A stretch of DNA of 46,144 bases from a virus. Of the stretch, positions 14,657 to 21,497 are shown in pieces; positions within the stretch are counted from its first letter, which is position 1, and the number at the start of each line of letters is the position of its first letter. The position numbers and the translations under genes are program-made. The stretch is taken from positions 1-46,144 of the IMG/VR virus record IMGVR_UViG_3300044611_000959, one strand, 5' to 3'. The notes under the pieces are model-generated. The model saw only the letters and a list, made by a program, of their open reading frames with translations. It made no database searches and had not been told where the DNA came from.

Positions 14657-14919
14657 GGATACATCCCTCCGGCGCGGATGACGCTGATGATCGTCTCCGA
14701 ATCATCGATGAGTTGTTGTCGTCGTTTCTCGCCCTCGCCGGTCGTATCCGCGCACTGATACATTCGGACGTAGAAAAGCGCGTCCTGAAGGCAGGTGAGC
14801 GCGGTGGCGGCGTGCGCGAGACGGGTTGATGCCGATGCGATGAAAGGATTCTGAAAATCATCGGCCATCAGTTCGAGTTGTTTGGCCAACTCATCGAGCG
14901 GGATGTTTCGGTTCATCAT
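14653..14919 (-). CDS. Hypothetical small helical protein
   Basis: An 88-residue, mostly helical protein: LDELAKQLELMADDFQNPF, STRLAHAATALTCLQDALFY, and RRQQLIDDSETIISVIRAGG. It overlaps the downstream gene by ATGA and begins at the first of two ATGs, itself overlapping the upstream stop. No motif was recognised. Confidence 0.65.
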   Translation of the reverse strand: MMNRNIPLDELAKQLELMADDFQNPFIASASTRLAHAATALTCLQDALFYVRMYQCADTTGEGEKRRQQLIDDSETIISVIRAGGMYP

Positions 14920-15149
14920 AGCGTCTCCAGATCAGGTGTACCGGGGCAGAGCTTGTCGCCTTCCTCGCGCTCGATGATGAGTTCAAGGATTTGCGTGCCA
15001 TCCTTCGCGATGAGGGAGCAGATATGTTTGTTGTCGTCGTAGATTGAGAGCGGTGTCGCGCCGTGTTCTTGCTCCTCGCCCGTTAGGATGGCGTTGAACA
15101 GGTCCACGATGGTTTGCGCGTTCTGTTTGGACTGGATGGTTAGTTTCAT
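14916..15149 (-). CDS. Hypothetical small protein
   Basis: A 77-residue protein: MKLTIQSKQNAQTIVDLFNA, then EHGATPLSIYDDNKHICSLI and GTQILELIIEREEGDKLC, an alpha/beta pattern. The start overlaps the muramidase-like stop and its own stop overlaps the next ATG, so it is translationally coupled on both sides. Function unknown. Confidence 0.65.
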   Translation of the reverse strand: MKLTIQSKQNAQTIVDLFNAILTGEEQEHGATPLSIYDDNKHICSLIAKDGTQILELIIEREEGDKLCPGTPDLETL

Positions 15150-15502
15150 TTCTTTGCTGTTGTTTGACTAATTTCGAGAGAGGAAAGTTTTCGCATGACG
15201 CGACGACCGTAAGCGCGGGAAGAGGAACGATGGATGGCTTTTGGCCCACCCTGCCAGATCCTTGCGAGCGATTCGTCGCTGAGATTGCGTCCGTAATGGC
15301 TTAGGTATGCGTGGGCGATGAACGTCGCGACGGCTCGGTTGGTGACTTGGGCGTGCGCGTAGTGCGTCCCCATGATGCGATTAACATCTCTTACCATGAT
15401 CGGCTTGATCTGGAGCGCGCCAAGCTCGCCGTGACGGCCACGGGCAAGATCGTTTCCGTGGGATTCGATCTGGATGAGCGCGGATAAAAGCAATGGATGC
15501 AT
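15146..15502 (-). CDS. Lysozyme-like muramidase/transglycosylase
   Basis: A 118-residue protein. LLSALIQIESHGNDLARGRH then GELGALQIKPIMVRDVNRIM gives the ALIxxESxGN...G.xGxLQI signature of lysozyme-superfamily glycosidases, with the Glu near residue 13 as catalytic acid; ESLARIWQGGP matches the usual AR.WNGGP tail. The frame could extend to a TTG at 15613, but ATG 15502 is just upstream of the domain. No signal peptide is visible. It is the only endolysin candidate, yet lies in the early operon far from the lysis cassette at 25084-25772. The start has no ribosome site. Confidence 0.72.
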   Translation of the reverse strand: MHPLLLSALIQIESHGNDLARGRHGELGALQIKPIMVRDVNRIMGTHYAHAQVTNRAVATFIAHAYLSHYGRNLSDESLARIWQGGPKAIHRSSSRAYGRRVMRKLSSLEISQTTAKK

Positions 15503-15548
15503 GATTTGATGCGCGGATGCGTGATTTTTATGCGATTTGATGCGCGGA
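15503..15548. repeat. 15-bp direct repeat
   Basis: GATTTGATGCGCGGA occurs at 15503-15517 and 15534-15548, a spacing of 31 bases, in the gap upstream of the muramidase start. It may be a regulatory site or a slippage product. Confidence 0.6.
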
Positions 15549-15575
15549 CAGGGTTTACCGGATAACCGGAGCGGC

Positions 15576-15854
15576 TTAAAGCCCTTTCGCCTTGGCGATG
15601 ATGGCGCGAGCAAAGTCTAGATCGTCGTCGTCGGCCATCGGGTGCGCGAGGCGTTGAAGAGCGGCCAGCATAGCGGGAGCGGAGGCGATGAGGATGGCGT
15701 TGGATTCAACATTTCCGCCATGCTCAGGCTCGATCTGAGATGCGTGCAGGCGGCAAACTCTAGTTCTCAGGCCATCGTTGCCGACTCGACAAATATCGTA
15801 AACTCCGGTGTCGATTTTCTTGGTTGTCCACGGGCCGGGGGTATAACTGCTCAC
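15576..15854 (-). CDS. TPGPW-family phage protein, copy 2
   Basis: A 92-residue protein starting at GTG 15854 (GTGA overlap with the upstream paralogue). It has the family layout YTPGPWTTKK at the start and ESNAILIASAPAMLAALQRL in the second half. This family is common in phages and prophages and has no known function. It is about 30 percent similar by eye to the next gene upstream, in the same order, so the two are tandem paralogues. Confidence 0.75.
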   Translation of the reverse strand: MSSYTPGPWTTKKIDTGVYDICRVGNDGLRTRVCRLHASQIEPEHGGNVESNAILIASAPAMLAALQRLAHPMADDDDLDFARAIIAKAKGL

Positions 15855-16171
15855 AGGCTACCTCCAATCGCCTTTTCGATGACCGGGGCAATTCTAGCGC
15901 GAATCCATTCGGGCGATTCTCCGGCGTTTGCGTAAATCAGAGCCAGCGCCTCCAGCATTTCAGGCGCGGAGGCAATGAGCGTAGCATTTGCAAGCGGTTC
16001 GTCCATGTGCGGGGCGAAGGCGCTGACATTGACTCGCGCAAGGACAAGTTCGCCTTGCGGATGATTCAATGACGCATCGCTTCCATCGATGACCTCAAGG
16101 ACAGACAGTTTCGAGTCGAATCGATCTTCATCGAATCGGACAAGCCAAGGGGCGGGGGTATGGGTTTTCAT
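15851..16171 (-). CDS. TPGPW-family phage protein, copy 1
   Basis: A 106-residue protein starting MKTHTPAPWLVRF, with LANATLIASAPEMLEALALI in the second half, the same layout as the gene at 15576 with Ala replacing the first Gly. The C-terminus ends in WIRARIAPVIEKAIGG, which pairs with the FARAIIAKAKGL end of its paralogue. Function unknown. Confidence 0.75.
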   Translation of the reverse strand: MKTHTPAPWLVRFDEDRFDSKLSVLEVIDGSDASLNHPQGELVLARVNVSAFAPHMDEPLANATLIASAPEMLEALALIYANAGESPEWIRARIAPVIEKAIGGSL

Positions 16172-16175
16172 TGGT

Positions 16176-16775
16176 TCAGGCGTTAATGGTGTACTCAGAC
16201 GTGAAACGAAGACCTTCCTTGCGGCCTGATTCGGAACCGCCTAGAACCACAGCCTCGCACGCGGAATCCGATAGCTGGCGGGAATAGGCGGTCCAATGTT
16301 CGCGTGCGTCGCAATAGGGGATGCCACAATCGCGGTTCAGGATATGCGCGAAGGATGAATAAAAGTCAGCGCGGACGGATTCGACCGCATCGTCCATTTC
16401 AATGGCGCGGAGCAATTGCGCGTCCATGCGGGAAAGGGTCATGCGCGGGAGCAGGATTTCCACGGCAAAGTCTGTAGCGTCGGCCCAGACGGAGCTGTAA
16501 GCGTTCGTCCTGAGCCACAGGGAGCCGTCCTGAAATAGATGGTAAACGGAATCGTCACCGCCAGTGCCGGCGCGGAAAGAGTCTGCTATGTCGTCCGCGA
16601 AAGGCGGGAGTTCCTCGATTAAGTCTTGCTCCTCCCATGACAGGCTTCTGCACATGACGTAGGTATGGCGGATGTAGGCGAGCGCGGATTGCGGGAGGTT
16701 ATCCGCGTGGAACGATAGCAGGATCGTGTCGCGAGCAATGATGCGTTCTAGGATGGGGAGCAATTTTGGATTCAT
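16176..16775 (-). CDS. Hypothetical 199-residue early protein
   Basis: Start chosen at ATG 16775 (MNPKLLPILERIIARDTILL); a longer frame from 16826 adds a low-quality leader. Features include SALAYIRHTYVMCRSLSWEE, ADDIADSFRAGTGG, VYHLFQDGSLWLRTNAYSSV and AILNRDCGIPYCDAREH-like text near the C-terminus. The charge is acidic overall; no membrane segment is seen. I do not recognise the family. An AATAAA-type AT-rich leader rather than a Shine-Dalgarno sequence precedes the start. Confidence 0.68.
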   Translation of the reverse strand: MNPKLLPILERIIARDTILLSFHADNLPQSALAYIRHTYVMCRSLSWEEQDLIEELPPFADDIADSFRAGTGGDDSVYHLFQDGSLWLRTNAYSSVWADATDFAVEILLPRMTLSRMDAQLLRAIEMDDAVESVRADFYSSFAHILNRDCGIPYCDAREHWTAYSRQLSDSACEAVVLGGSESGRKEGLRFTSEYTINA

Positions 16776-16853
16776 GATTCGTGATTTATTTGAGGAAGGA
16801 CTTTGTGGCCTACCCTTTCGCAGCACGCTTTCGCATGATGCGCGGAGGATGGG

Positions 16854-17066
16854 TCAACGGTCAGCGTTGCAATAGGTGCGGTAATCTATGCGGCCGATCA
16901 GATAATCGGCGCATGCGCGGGAACGGTTTTCCGGCCATCCGACTGGGCCTGTCAGCCAATCAAATATGTCAGAGTATGTCAGGCCGCGTGCGGACTTGCG
17001 TGCGTGCGTGAGGTTACCGTTTAGGAGGTTGTCCACGGCGGTTGCTATGCGTTGGATTGAGGCCAT
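16854..17066 (-). CDS. Hypothetical small protein
   Basis: A 70-residue protein starting at ATG 17066 (MASIQRIATAVDNLLNGNLT). Helical N-terminus, then LTYSDIFDWLTGPVGWPENR and YLIGRIDYRTYCNADR. It follows the gene at 17074 after 7 bases. The leader reads AATAAAACCCATATG with no Shine-Dalgarno. Unrecognised. Confidence 0.6.
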   Translation of the reverse strand: MASIQRIATAVDNLLNGNLTHARKSARGLTYSDIFDWLTGPVGWPENRSRACADYLIGRIDYRTYCNADR

Positions 17067-17073
17067 ATGGGTT

Positions 17074-17265
17074 TTATTTGAGGTTAAAAGCTTCACGCCA
17101 CGCTAGGTAATCGTGGCAAAGATCAGTGTCGAAAGAATAGACTCCAATGTCGGGAAAACCATCTGCGCGCAGACAGGTGACAAAAAGCCAGCGGCGGCCG
17201 TGCATCACGAATGGTTCCTCGCATTCGCGCAAACGTAGGAAAGGGACAAGCGGTATATTCGACAT
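17074..17265 (-). CDS. Hypothetical small protein
   Basis: A 63-residue protein: MSNIPLVPFLRLRECEEPFV, then HGRRWLFVTCLRADGFPDIG and VYSFDTDLCHDYLAWREAFN. Mixed beta/alpha with three cysteines. Leader AATAAAACACCATG, again without a ribosome site. Unrecognised. Confidence 0.6.
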   Translation of the reverse strand: MSNIPLVPFLRLRECEEPFVMHGRRWLFVTCLRADGFPDIGVYSFDTDLCHDYLAWREAFNLK

Positions 17266-17291
17266 GGTGTTTTATTCGTTGGGTTTAGGGT

Positions 17292-17525
17292 TTAGAAAGT
17301 GCAGCAGCCGCAGCATGGCGCGTCTTCGCAGCGGCCGCGTGCATTGCGTGTACCCGTCCAGCCTGAAGATAGTTTGACGCAGACTAGATCGGTGCTTTGC
17401 GCGACGCGTCCAGTGCATGCGTTGCAATCTATGCGCCATGCGCGGCCGCGCTTAGAGACGGTTCCTAGGCCTGCGGGAACGGTTTCGTGACATTGGATGC
17501 ACTGGCCTGAATATCGGTTGGTCAT
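17292..17525 (-). CDS. Zinc-ribbon-like Cys-rich small protein
   Basis: A 77-residue protein with CIQCHETVPAGLGTVSKRGR then AWRIDCNACTGRV, i.e. CxxC...CxxC spacing of a zinc ribbon in the first half, and a second Cys-rich tail (CEDAPCCGCCTF). The pattern resembles small phage treble-clef proteins. Possibly nucleic-acid binding. It is preceded by a 14-bp tandem repeat and by a terminator, so it may have its own promoter. Confidence 0.65.
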   Translation of the reverse strand: MTNRYSGQCIQCHETVPAGLGTVSKRGRAWRIDCNACTGRVAQSTDLVCVKLSSGWTGTRNARGRCEDAPCCGCCTF

Positions 17526-17526
17526 T

Positions 17527-17560
17527 GGGTGCTTTGGTTTGGGTGCTTTGGTTTGGATGC
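17527..17560. repeat. 14-bp tandem repeat upstream of the zinc-ribbon gene
   Basis: GGGTGCTTTGGTTT occurs twice in a row (17527-17540, 17541-17554), with a partial third copy (GGATGC). It lies immediately before the start codon at 17525 on the minus strand, in the 5' leader, and could bind a regulator or result from slippage. Confidence 0.75.
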
Positions 17561-17573
17561 TGTAGAGTGAAAG

Positions 17574-17596
17574 GAAGAGCCAACGCGTGGCTCTTC
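17574..17596 (-). terminator. Terminator-like hairpin after the gp88-like gene
   Basis: A perfect 9-bp stem, GAAGAGCCA (17574-17582) and TGGCTCTTC (17588-17596), with loop ACGCG. On the minus strand it follows the stop of the gp88-like gene by 4 bases and is followed by CCTTTCACTC, a weak U-containing tract. Probable leftward terminator or attenuator. Confidence 0.55.
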
Positions 17597-17600
17597 GCGT

Positions 17601-18290
17601 TCAACCGACAACGAATCCGCTTGTGTCGGTCTTTGCTTTTCCCTTTGCCGTAAGACCAACGACGACACCCTTAGGATCGAGAAAACGTAGGTCGTTCTCG
17701 TCGCCATTAATGACCGGAAAACCTTGCCAATGCGTCGGGAGTACTTTGCCACGGAAAACAACCGCCACGTTGCCGCCACGTTTGAGAACATCGAGACATT
17801 GGGTTTCGTTGGTTTCTGAACGGGAAAACGTGAGGGAATAATTGGACGGGAGTTTTCCGTCTAGGAAGGCCACCATACGGGCGAAGCTTTTCGTGTAGTC
17901 GTAAAAGCGGGTCGTCTTGAACGCTTGAATGACCGTATACCGCTCCCATCCAATGTCCGACGTTCCGTTTAAACGGATGACCGGAACCATTTTCTTGGCC
18001 TTGGCCTTACGGATGACCGACGTGACGTTGTCTTTCAGCGTGGCAAGGAAGGTTTCACGGTCTTTGACGTAAAAAATGGTTTTTGCTGTGCGCGCCTTTT
18101 GCACGGAGTTAAACGCGCCACGCCCCGCAAAGTAGAGGCAAAGGTTGTCACAAGCGACGGACGCATTGGGACAGACATTAATGAGGCCAGATAGTTTGCC
18201 GGGGGCAAGATAGAGAATGCCGGTCATGAAGCCACGTTTCTGGCCTTTGACGGTCTTTGCGTTGGTATCGATAGATAGGAGGGTTTTCAT
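17601..18290 (-). CDS. gp88-like phage protein
   Basis: A 229-residue protein starting at ATG 18290 (MKTLLSIDTNAKTVKGQKRG). It has the hallmarks of the phage gp88-type family: YLAPGKLSGLINVCPNASVA, CDNLCLYFAGRGAFN, ARTAKTIFYVKDRETFLATL, VIRLNGTSDIGWE, TTRFYDYTKSFARM and GGNVAVVFRGKVLP. The conserved cysteines (CPNASVACDNLCL) suggest metal or iron-sulfur binding. The biochemical function is not established to my knowledge. A longer frame upstream is rejected because a small membrane protein gene ends 5 bases before this ATG. Confidence 0.8.
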   Translation of the reverse strand: MKTLLSIDTNAKTVKGQKRGFMTGILYLAPGKLSGLINVCPNASVACDNLCLYFAGRGAFNSVQKARTAKTIFYVKDRETFLATLKDNVTSVIRKAKAKKMVPVIRLNGTSDIGWERYTVIQAFKTTRFYDYTKSFARMVAFLDGKLPSNYSLTFSRSETNETQCLDVLKRGGNVAVVFRGKVLPTHWQGFPVINGDENDLRFLDPKGVVVGLTAKGKAKTDTSGFVVG

Positions 18291-18295
18291 GGGGT

Positions 18296-18403
18296 TCAAT
18301 GGTTGGGGGTGAAGCCTAGGGATGATTCTAGATAGGCTTGGATTAGGACGAGGGTGACAATTGCAGCTGCAATGAGGAGTCGTTTTAGGGTGATGCGCTT
18401 CAT
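18296..18403 (-). CDS. 35-residue membrane peptide
   Basis: A short frame, MKRITLKRLLIAAAIVTLVL followed by IQAYLESSLGFTPNH, with a positively charged N-terminus and a single hydrophobic helix of about 16 residues: a signal-anchor membrane peptide facing the periplasm. It ends 5 bases before the gp88-like ATG. Role unknown. Confidence 0.55.
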   Translation of the reverse strand: MKRITLKRLLIAAAIVTLVLIQAYLESSLGFTPNH

Positions 18404-18460
18404 GATTTGGTTTGATTGCCGACTGCTGCCCATAGTTTCCTACGGGCAGTATATCGGAAA

Positions 18461-18646
18461 TCAACCGACCAACGCTCTTAATTGCCACGATTGAAGGTCA
18501 ATATTTCCCGCACTTCGCCAAACCGATCTTGCGCGGGCTTCACATTCCCATTTTTGCATTGGGCCGCATGAGTCGGCTTCGGCGAATATGGCGCGAATCT
18601 CATCGGCAATCTCAGCGCTGACAGCGGTAAGGAGGTTTTCTTTCAT
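18461..18646 (-). CDS. Hypothetical small protein, first early gene
   Basis: A 61-residue protein: MKENLLTAVSAEIADEIRAI then CGPMQKWECEARARSVWRSA and NIDLQSWQLRALVG, all helical, with two cysteines. It is the first gene of the leftward early operon, opposite the small terminase, and so is probably expressed immediately after infection. Unrecognised. Confidence 0.6.
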   Translation of the reverse strand: MKENLLTAVSAEIADEIRAIFAEADSCGPMQKWECEARARSVWRSAGNIDLQSWQLRALVG

Positions 18647-18807
18647 GAGTAAAGACTAGGCGACGGAGCGGAAGGAGTCAAAGAAAAAAACAAATTAATT
18701 TTTAAAGCGGGGCGAAAGGGGCGGAATCATTGGGGAAAATGCGCTTGTCGTCAGCTTGTCGTCAGCGCGCTTGTCGGGCCGTAAGGCCGTCTGTACGCTT
18801 CCGACAG
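18647..18807. promoter_or_regulatory. Divergent early/late control region
   Basis: This 161-base region separates the leftward early operon from the rightward terminase/capsid genes. On the minus strand a possible promoter reads TTGACT, 17 bases, TAGTCT, just upstream of the start at 18646, preceded by an A/T-rich tract (18683-18707) that could act as an UP element; the -10 box is weak. The right part contains the tandem repeats annotated separately. Confidence 0.45.
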
Positions 18808-18824
18808 ATGAAGTTGACAGATGA
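18744..18824. repeat. Iteron-like repeats at the small terminase start
   Basis: CTTGTCGTCAG is repeated in tandem at 18744-18754 and 18755-18765, with a partial CTTGTCG at 18770-18776. GACAGATGA is repeated at 18803-18811 and 18816-18824, overlapping the start codon. Such short direct repeats beside a terS-like gene are candidates for small-terminase binding (pac) sites or regulator sites. Confidence 0.6.
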
Positions 18825-19260
18825 CCAGTGGAAAACGGCGCGCGGCCTGTACTTGGCGGGAAGCGACTGGGGAGCCATTTCGGGCAAGCTGGGGGCAAAG
18901 AAAGCGACTTTACAGAAGCGCGCTGAAAGAGAGGGGCTGACGAAATTAAGACGGGAGGCGAAATCGATTTCTCTTACAGACATTTCTGTAAGGACAGAAA
19001 AGAGTCTTGAGGCTCTCTCTATTCTCGTCAGGAATCGCCTCGCCGCCGATGCAGCTGCAACGCTTGAAAGGATCGACAGCTATGACCTTGACGGCATCAA
19101 GGATGAATCGGTCAGGGAATCGATTCTAGGCAGCGTGGCGAAGCGGTCAGCACTCGTTTTCGGCTGGTCAGAGCAAGGTGAGGCTACCAGCGTGTCAATT
19201 AACTTGCTCGGCTCTATGCCTGATCGCTTCGCGGAGGTAGTCGTGAGTAATCCCGTTTGA
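18808..19260 (+). CDS. Putative small terminase subunit
   Basis: A 150-residue protein starting MKLTDDQWKTARGLYLAGSD. Residues 5-50 (WGAISGKLGAKKATLQKRAE then REGLTKLRREA) form the HTH expected at the N-terminus of small terminases. The middle is helical (TEKSLEALSILVRNRLAADA and ATLERIDSYDLDGIKDESVR), fitting the oligomerisation region. An N-terminal extension from 18730 is less likely because it covers the repeats. It is about 15 kb from the large terminase; the assignment rests on fold pattern and position at the head of the capsid operon. A transcription regulator is the alternative. Confidence 0.55.
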   Translation: MKLTDDQWKTARGLYLAGSDWGAISGKLGAKKATLQKRAEREGLTKLRREAKSISLTDISVRTEKSLEALSILVRNRLAADAAATLERIDSYDLDGIKDESVRESILGSVAKRSALVFGWSEQGEATSVSINLLGSMPDRFAEVVVSNPV

Positions 19261-19441
19261 AGTGAATATAACACATAATGTGCGACGGTGGGGGACTTAT
19301 AGTCAGGATAAGTAAATCTAATGGGACAAAAGGATTGTTTTTCCACAGAATGGCACGATTGTTGACGTAGGACATGGCACCCCCTTTGCGGGGTGGCTTC
19401 GTTTACGATACCCCCCTCAAAAATTTTCCGCCTTTTTGACC
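19261..19441. other. 181-base intergenic region
   Basis: Contains a small palindrome CACATAATGTG near 19270 and a 6-bp GC-rich hairpin (CACCCC 19378-19383, GGGGTG 19390-19395) without U-tract. It could carry a regulator site and a weak terminator. No convincing promoter was picked. Confidence 0.4.
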
Positions 19442-19969
19442 ATGTTAAGTAAAATTAAAATTGGTCAAGTTATTTCTCTCAATCAAGCTGAGAGGAAGTT
19501 GGCCCACTTCGTAGCCAAGAATCGCAACGGCAATAACCGTCATTTCAACACTACGAACTTGAAGATAAGCGCGGATGACCCTGCGACTGTTGATCTTGAG
19601 GGCGTGTGCGGCGAGATAGCCTTCTGTAAGCTATTCAATGTCTATCCCGACATCGACACGGATCGCGAGCCTCCGCACCCGCTCTACGACGCGATTATCC
19701 CGCCCATCCCTCCGGGCATTCGCATCGATGTGAAGACGACCAAGTACGAGAATGGCAAGCTACTGGTCGATGCGCGCAAAGGCTCGAAGACCGATGGAGT
19801 AGATTTCTATGCGCTGATGACGGGTCAATTCCCCGGTCCGTATACGTTCAGGGGATTCATCGCGAAGGAGCATATCATCCAGCCGCATAGAATCGGAACG
19901 CTGATCAAAGGATACAAAACCTACATGGCGGATCAGAGCGAACTGACCGACGAGGTAACTATATTCTAA
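19442..19969 (+). CDS. Putative PD-(D/E)XK nuclease-fold protein
   Basis: A 175-residue protein starting at ATG 19442; a TTG two codons earlier is possible. Motifs: DLEGVCGEIAFCKLFNVYPD (helix with Glu), DREPPHPLYDAI (Asp), and IRIDVKTTKYENGKLLVDAR (D-V-K), matching the E...D...DxK pattern of restriction-like nucleases. The C-terminus (YTFRGFIAKEHIIQ) fits the last strand and helix of this fold. It sits between the small terminase and the capsid gene, where packaging-associated nucleases and HNH proteins are common; its target is unknown. Confidence 0.55.
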   Translation: MLSKIKIGQVISLNQAERKLAHFVAKNRNGNNRHFNTTNLKISADDPATVDLEGVCGEIAFCKLFNVYPDIDTDREPPHPLYDAIIPPIPPGIRIDVKTTKYENGKLLVDARKGSKTDGVDFYALMTGQFPGPYTFRGFIAKEHIIQPHRIGTLIKGYKTYMADQSELTDEVTIF

Positions 19970-20167
19970 TTGACTCGTGATACATAAAATGTATCCATCC
20001 GGCTTATCGACCCTAAGCAAGGCGGAGGCTTGGTCAGCCATCGCAAAACTGTCTAAGCGGCAATGACGCTCCGCATCGGTCAGCGCGTAGGCTAGTCCGC
20101 CATCGTTTGATGGATGGATAGAATGGCCTACCAAATGCAGATAACGTCGGTTTAATTTTTTCTCAAT
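19970..20167. other. 198-base region upstream of the capsid gene
   Basis: It holds a perfect 7-bp inverted repeat GATACAT-AAA-ATGTATC at about 19979-19995, likely an operator. A 25-codon frame starts at the ATG inside the palindrome (MYPSGLSTLSKAEAWSAIAK...) but has no ribosome site and no support. The capsid leader is AT-rich (TTTAATTTTTTCTCAATATG) and lacks a Shine-Dalgarno. Confidence 0.4.
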
Positions 20168-21406
20168 ATGGCTTGTCCTAATGTCTTCAACGCCTTCGCC
20201 GTAGCGACTGAGTCGCTCGCGCAGGACGTCTATAAACGCGCCTCGTATCGCTCGATGTGGCTCAATATGATTGAGCGCGGAGAGTATCCTCAAGGTACTG
20301 GCTTGACCCAGACCTCGTTCACCACCACTTCCATCGAGCCGACTGCGGCTGAGGAGTGGTCGGCCATCACGCTCGCCAGTGGCGAGAACGGTGGCGCTTG
20401 CGATGTCACTTACAGCGAGGTTCCGGTCGGCTATAATGCCGTCACTTGGAGTCCTGAGCGTTTCGCCCTCAAAGGTCCGCTCCTGTGTAAGGACGATTTG
20501 ACCTTCGACCATCGCGTCGAGGCGTTCTTGCGTGTGTACTTGGAGAAGCTCTCGATCCGCGCACAGCGTTCATGGGAGACTCGCTATCAGAATACGTTCG
20601 CGAAGTTCGCCATCAAGGCTGTGGCCGACTCGTCCTTCACTCAGGTCGAGACGATTCCCTCCGGCGTGAATGAGTTCCCATGGATTCAGACCGGATCGGC
20701 TGGTCAGGCGCTCAATCAGTCTACCTCTGAGCTGACTCAGGAGATGCTCGATGTCGCGGCTGCTACGCTGATCCGTAACGGTGCGACGAATCCTGATAGC
20801 TCCGGTTTCATCTCGTACAGCAGCGATGGTCCGGTATTTCCGCTATATATCGGCTTGGAGGCTTCGCAGCGTATCGCTCAGAACAACCCGGCGTTCCGCG
20901 ATGACTTGCGCTTCGCTGATCAGGGCAGTGGCGCTGGTGCGGAGTTGCTGAAACGGATCGGCGCGAACCGGGTGATTAAGAACTATCGCCATGTGCCGAA
21001 TCTGTTCCCGCCCCGCTTCACTTATGCCGGTGGCAAGTACACGCTGGTTCAGCCGTTTACTAGCGCGAGCGGAACGAAGGGTACTGTGTTCAGCGTCAAT
21101 TCGAGCTGGACGACTGCTCCGTACGAGGCCGCGTTCATCGTGACTCCGTATGTGTTCAAGTCGCACATCGTGCGGCCAGTGAATCGCGTTGGCGATCTGA
21201 GCTGGATGCCGACCAACTACATGGGCGAGTGGCAGTGGGTGACTGGTGCCTACAAGCTCGATGTGGATTGCGCCGATCCGCTGGAGAAGAAGGGTCAGCA
21301 TTACGCTGAGTTCGTTCATGCTTCCGAACCCGTTTTCACGAATCAGGGTATGACGATCATCTTCCGCCGCTGCACCGGCGCGCTGACTACCATCATCTGC
21401 TCGTAA
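20168..21406 (+). CDS. Major capsid protein (HK97-fold-like)
   Basis: A 412-residue protein, beginning MACPNVFNAFAVATESLAQD. It is the best capsid candidate: single large beta-rich protein, followed directly by a strong terminator, with segments such as LASGENGGACDVTYSEVPVG, RFALKGPLLCKDDLTFDHRV, LQGEMLDVAAATL-type spine helix text and FPLYIGLEASQRIAQNN in the order expected for a major head protein. No N-terminal scaffold domain exists, in line with a separate scaffolding gene (25989). It lies on the opposite strand from the scaffold, portal and large terminase. The fold assignment is inferred, not shown. Confidence 0.72.
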   Translation: MACPNVFNAFAVATESLAQDVYKRASYRSMWLNMIERGEYPQGTGLTQTSFTTTSIEPTAAEEWSAITLASGENGGACDVTYSEVPVGYNAVTWSPERFALKGPLLCKDDLTFDHRVEAFLRVYLEKLSIRAQRSWETRYQNTFAKFAIKAVADSSFTQVETIPSGVNEFPWIQTGSAGQALNQSTSELTQEMLDVAAATLIRNGATNPDSSGFISYSSDGPVFPLYIGLEASQRIAQNNPAFRDDLRFADQGSGAGAELLKRIGANRVIKNYRHVPNLFPPRFTYAGGKYTLVQPFTSASGTKGTVFSVNSSWTTAPYEAAFIVTPYVFKSHIVRPVNRVGDLSWMPTNYMGEWQWVTGAYKLDVDCADPLEKKGQHYAEFVHASEPVFTNQGMTIIFRRCTGALTTIICS

Positions 21407-21426
21407 AAACCTCGTAAATACGCGAG

Positions 21427-21460
21427 AATCCGCAGGTCGAAAGGCTTGCGGATTTTTTAT
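21427..21460 (+). terminator. Rho-independent terminator after the capsid gene
   Basis: A perfect 8-bp stem AATCCGCA (21427-21434) and TGCGGATT (21447-21454), followed by TTTT (21455-21458). It closes the capsid transcript and precedes the HNH gene. Confidence 0.85.
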
Positions 21461-21497
21461 TTGCCAGATGCCATGCTCATGCTAACTTTTGCGAGTC

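Noticed and set aside
15481-15560. Short repeats that might be a CRISPR array
   Set aside because: Only two 15-bp copies 31 bases apart, with no further units and no cas genes.
19760-20512. Long minus-strand frame (250 codons) opposite the capsid and upstream genes
   Set aside because: It is antisense to the capsid gene and the PD-(D/E)XK-like gene, has no ribosome site and encodes Arg/Ser/Leu-rich sequence typical of a shadow frame.
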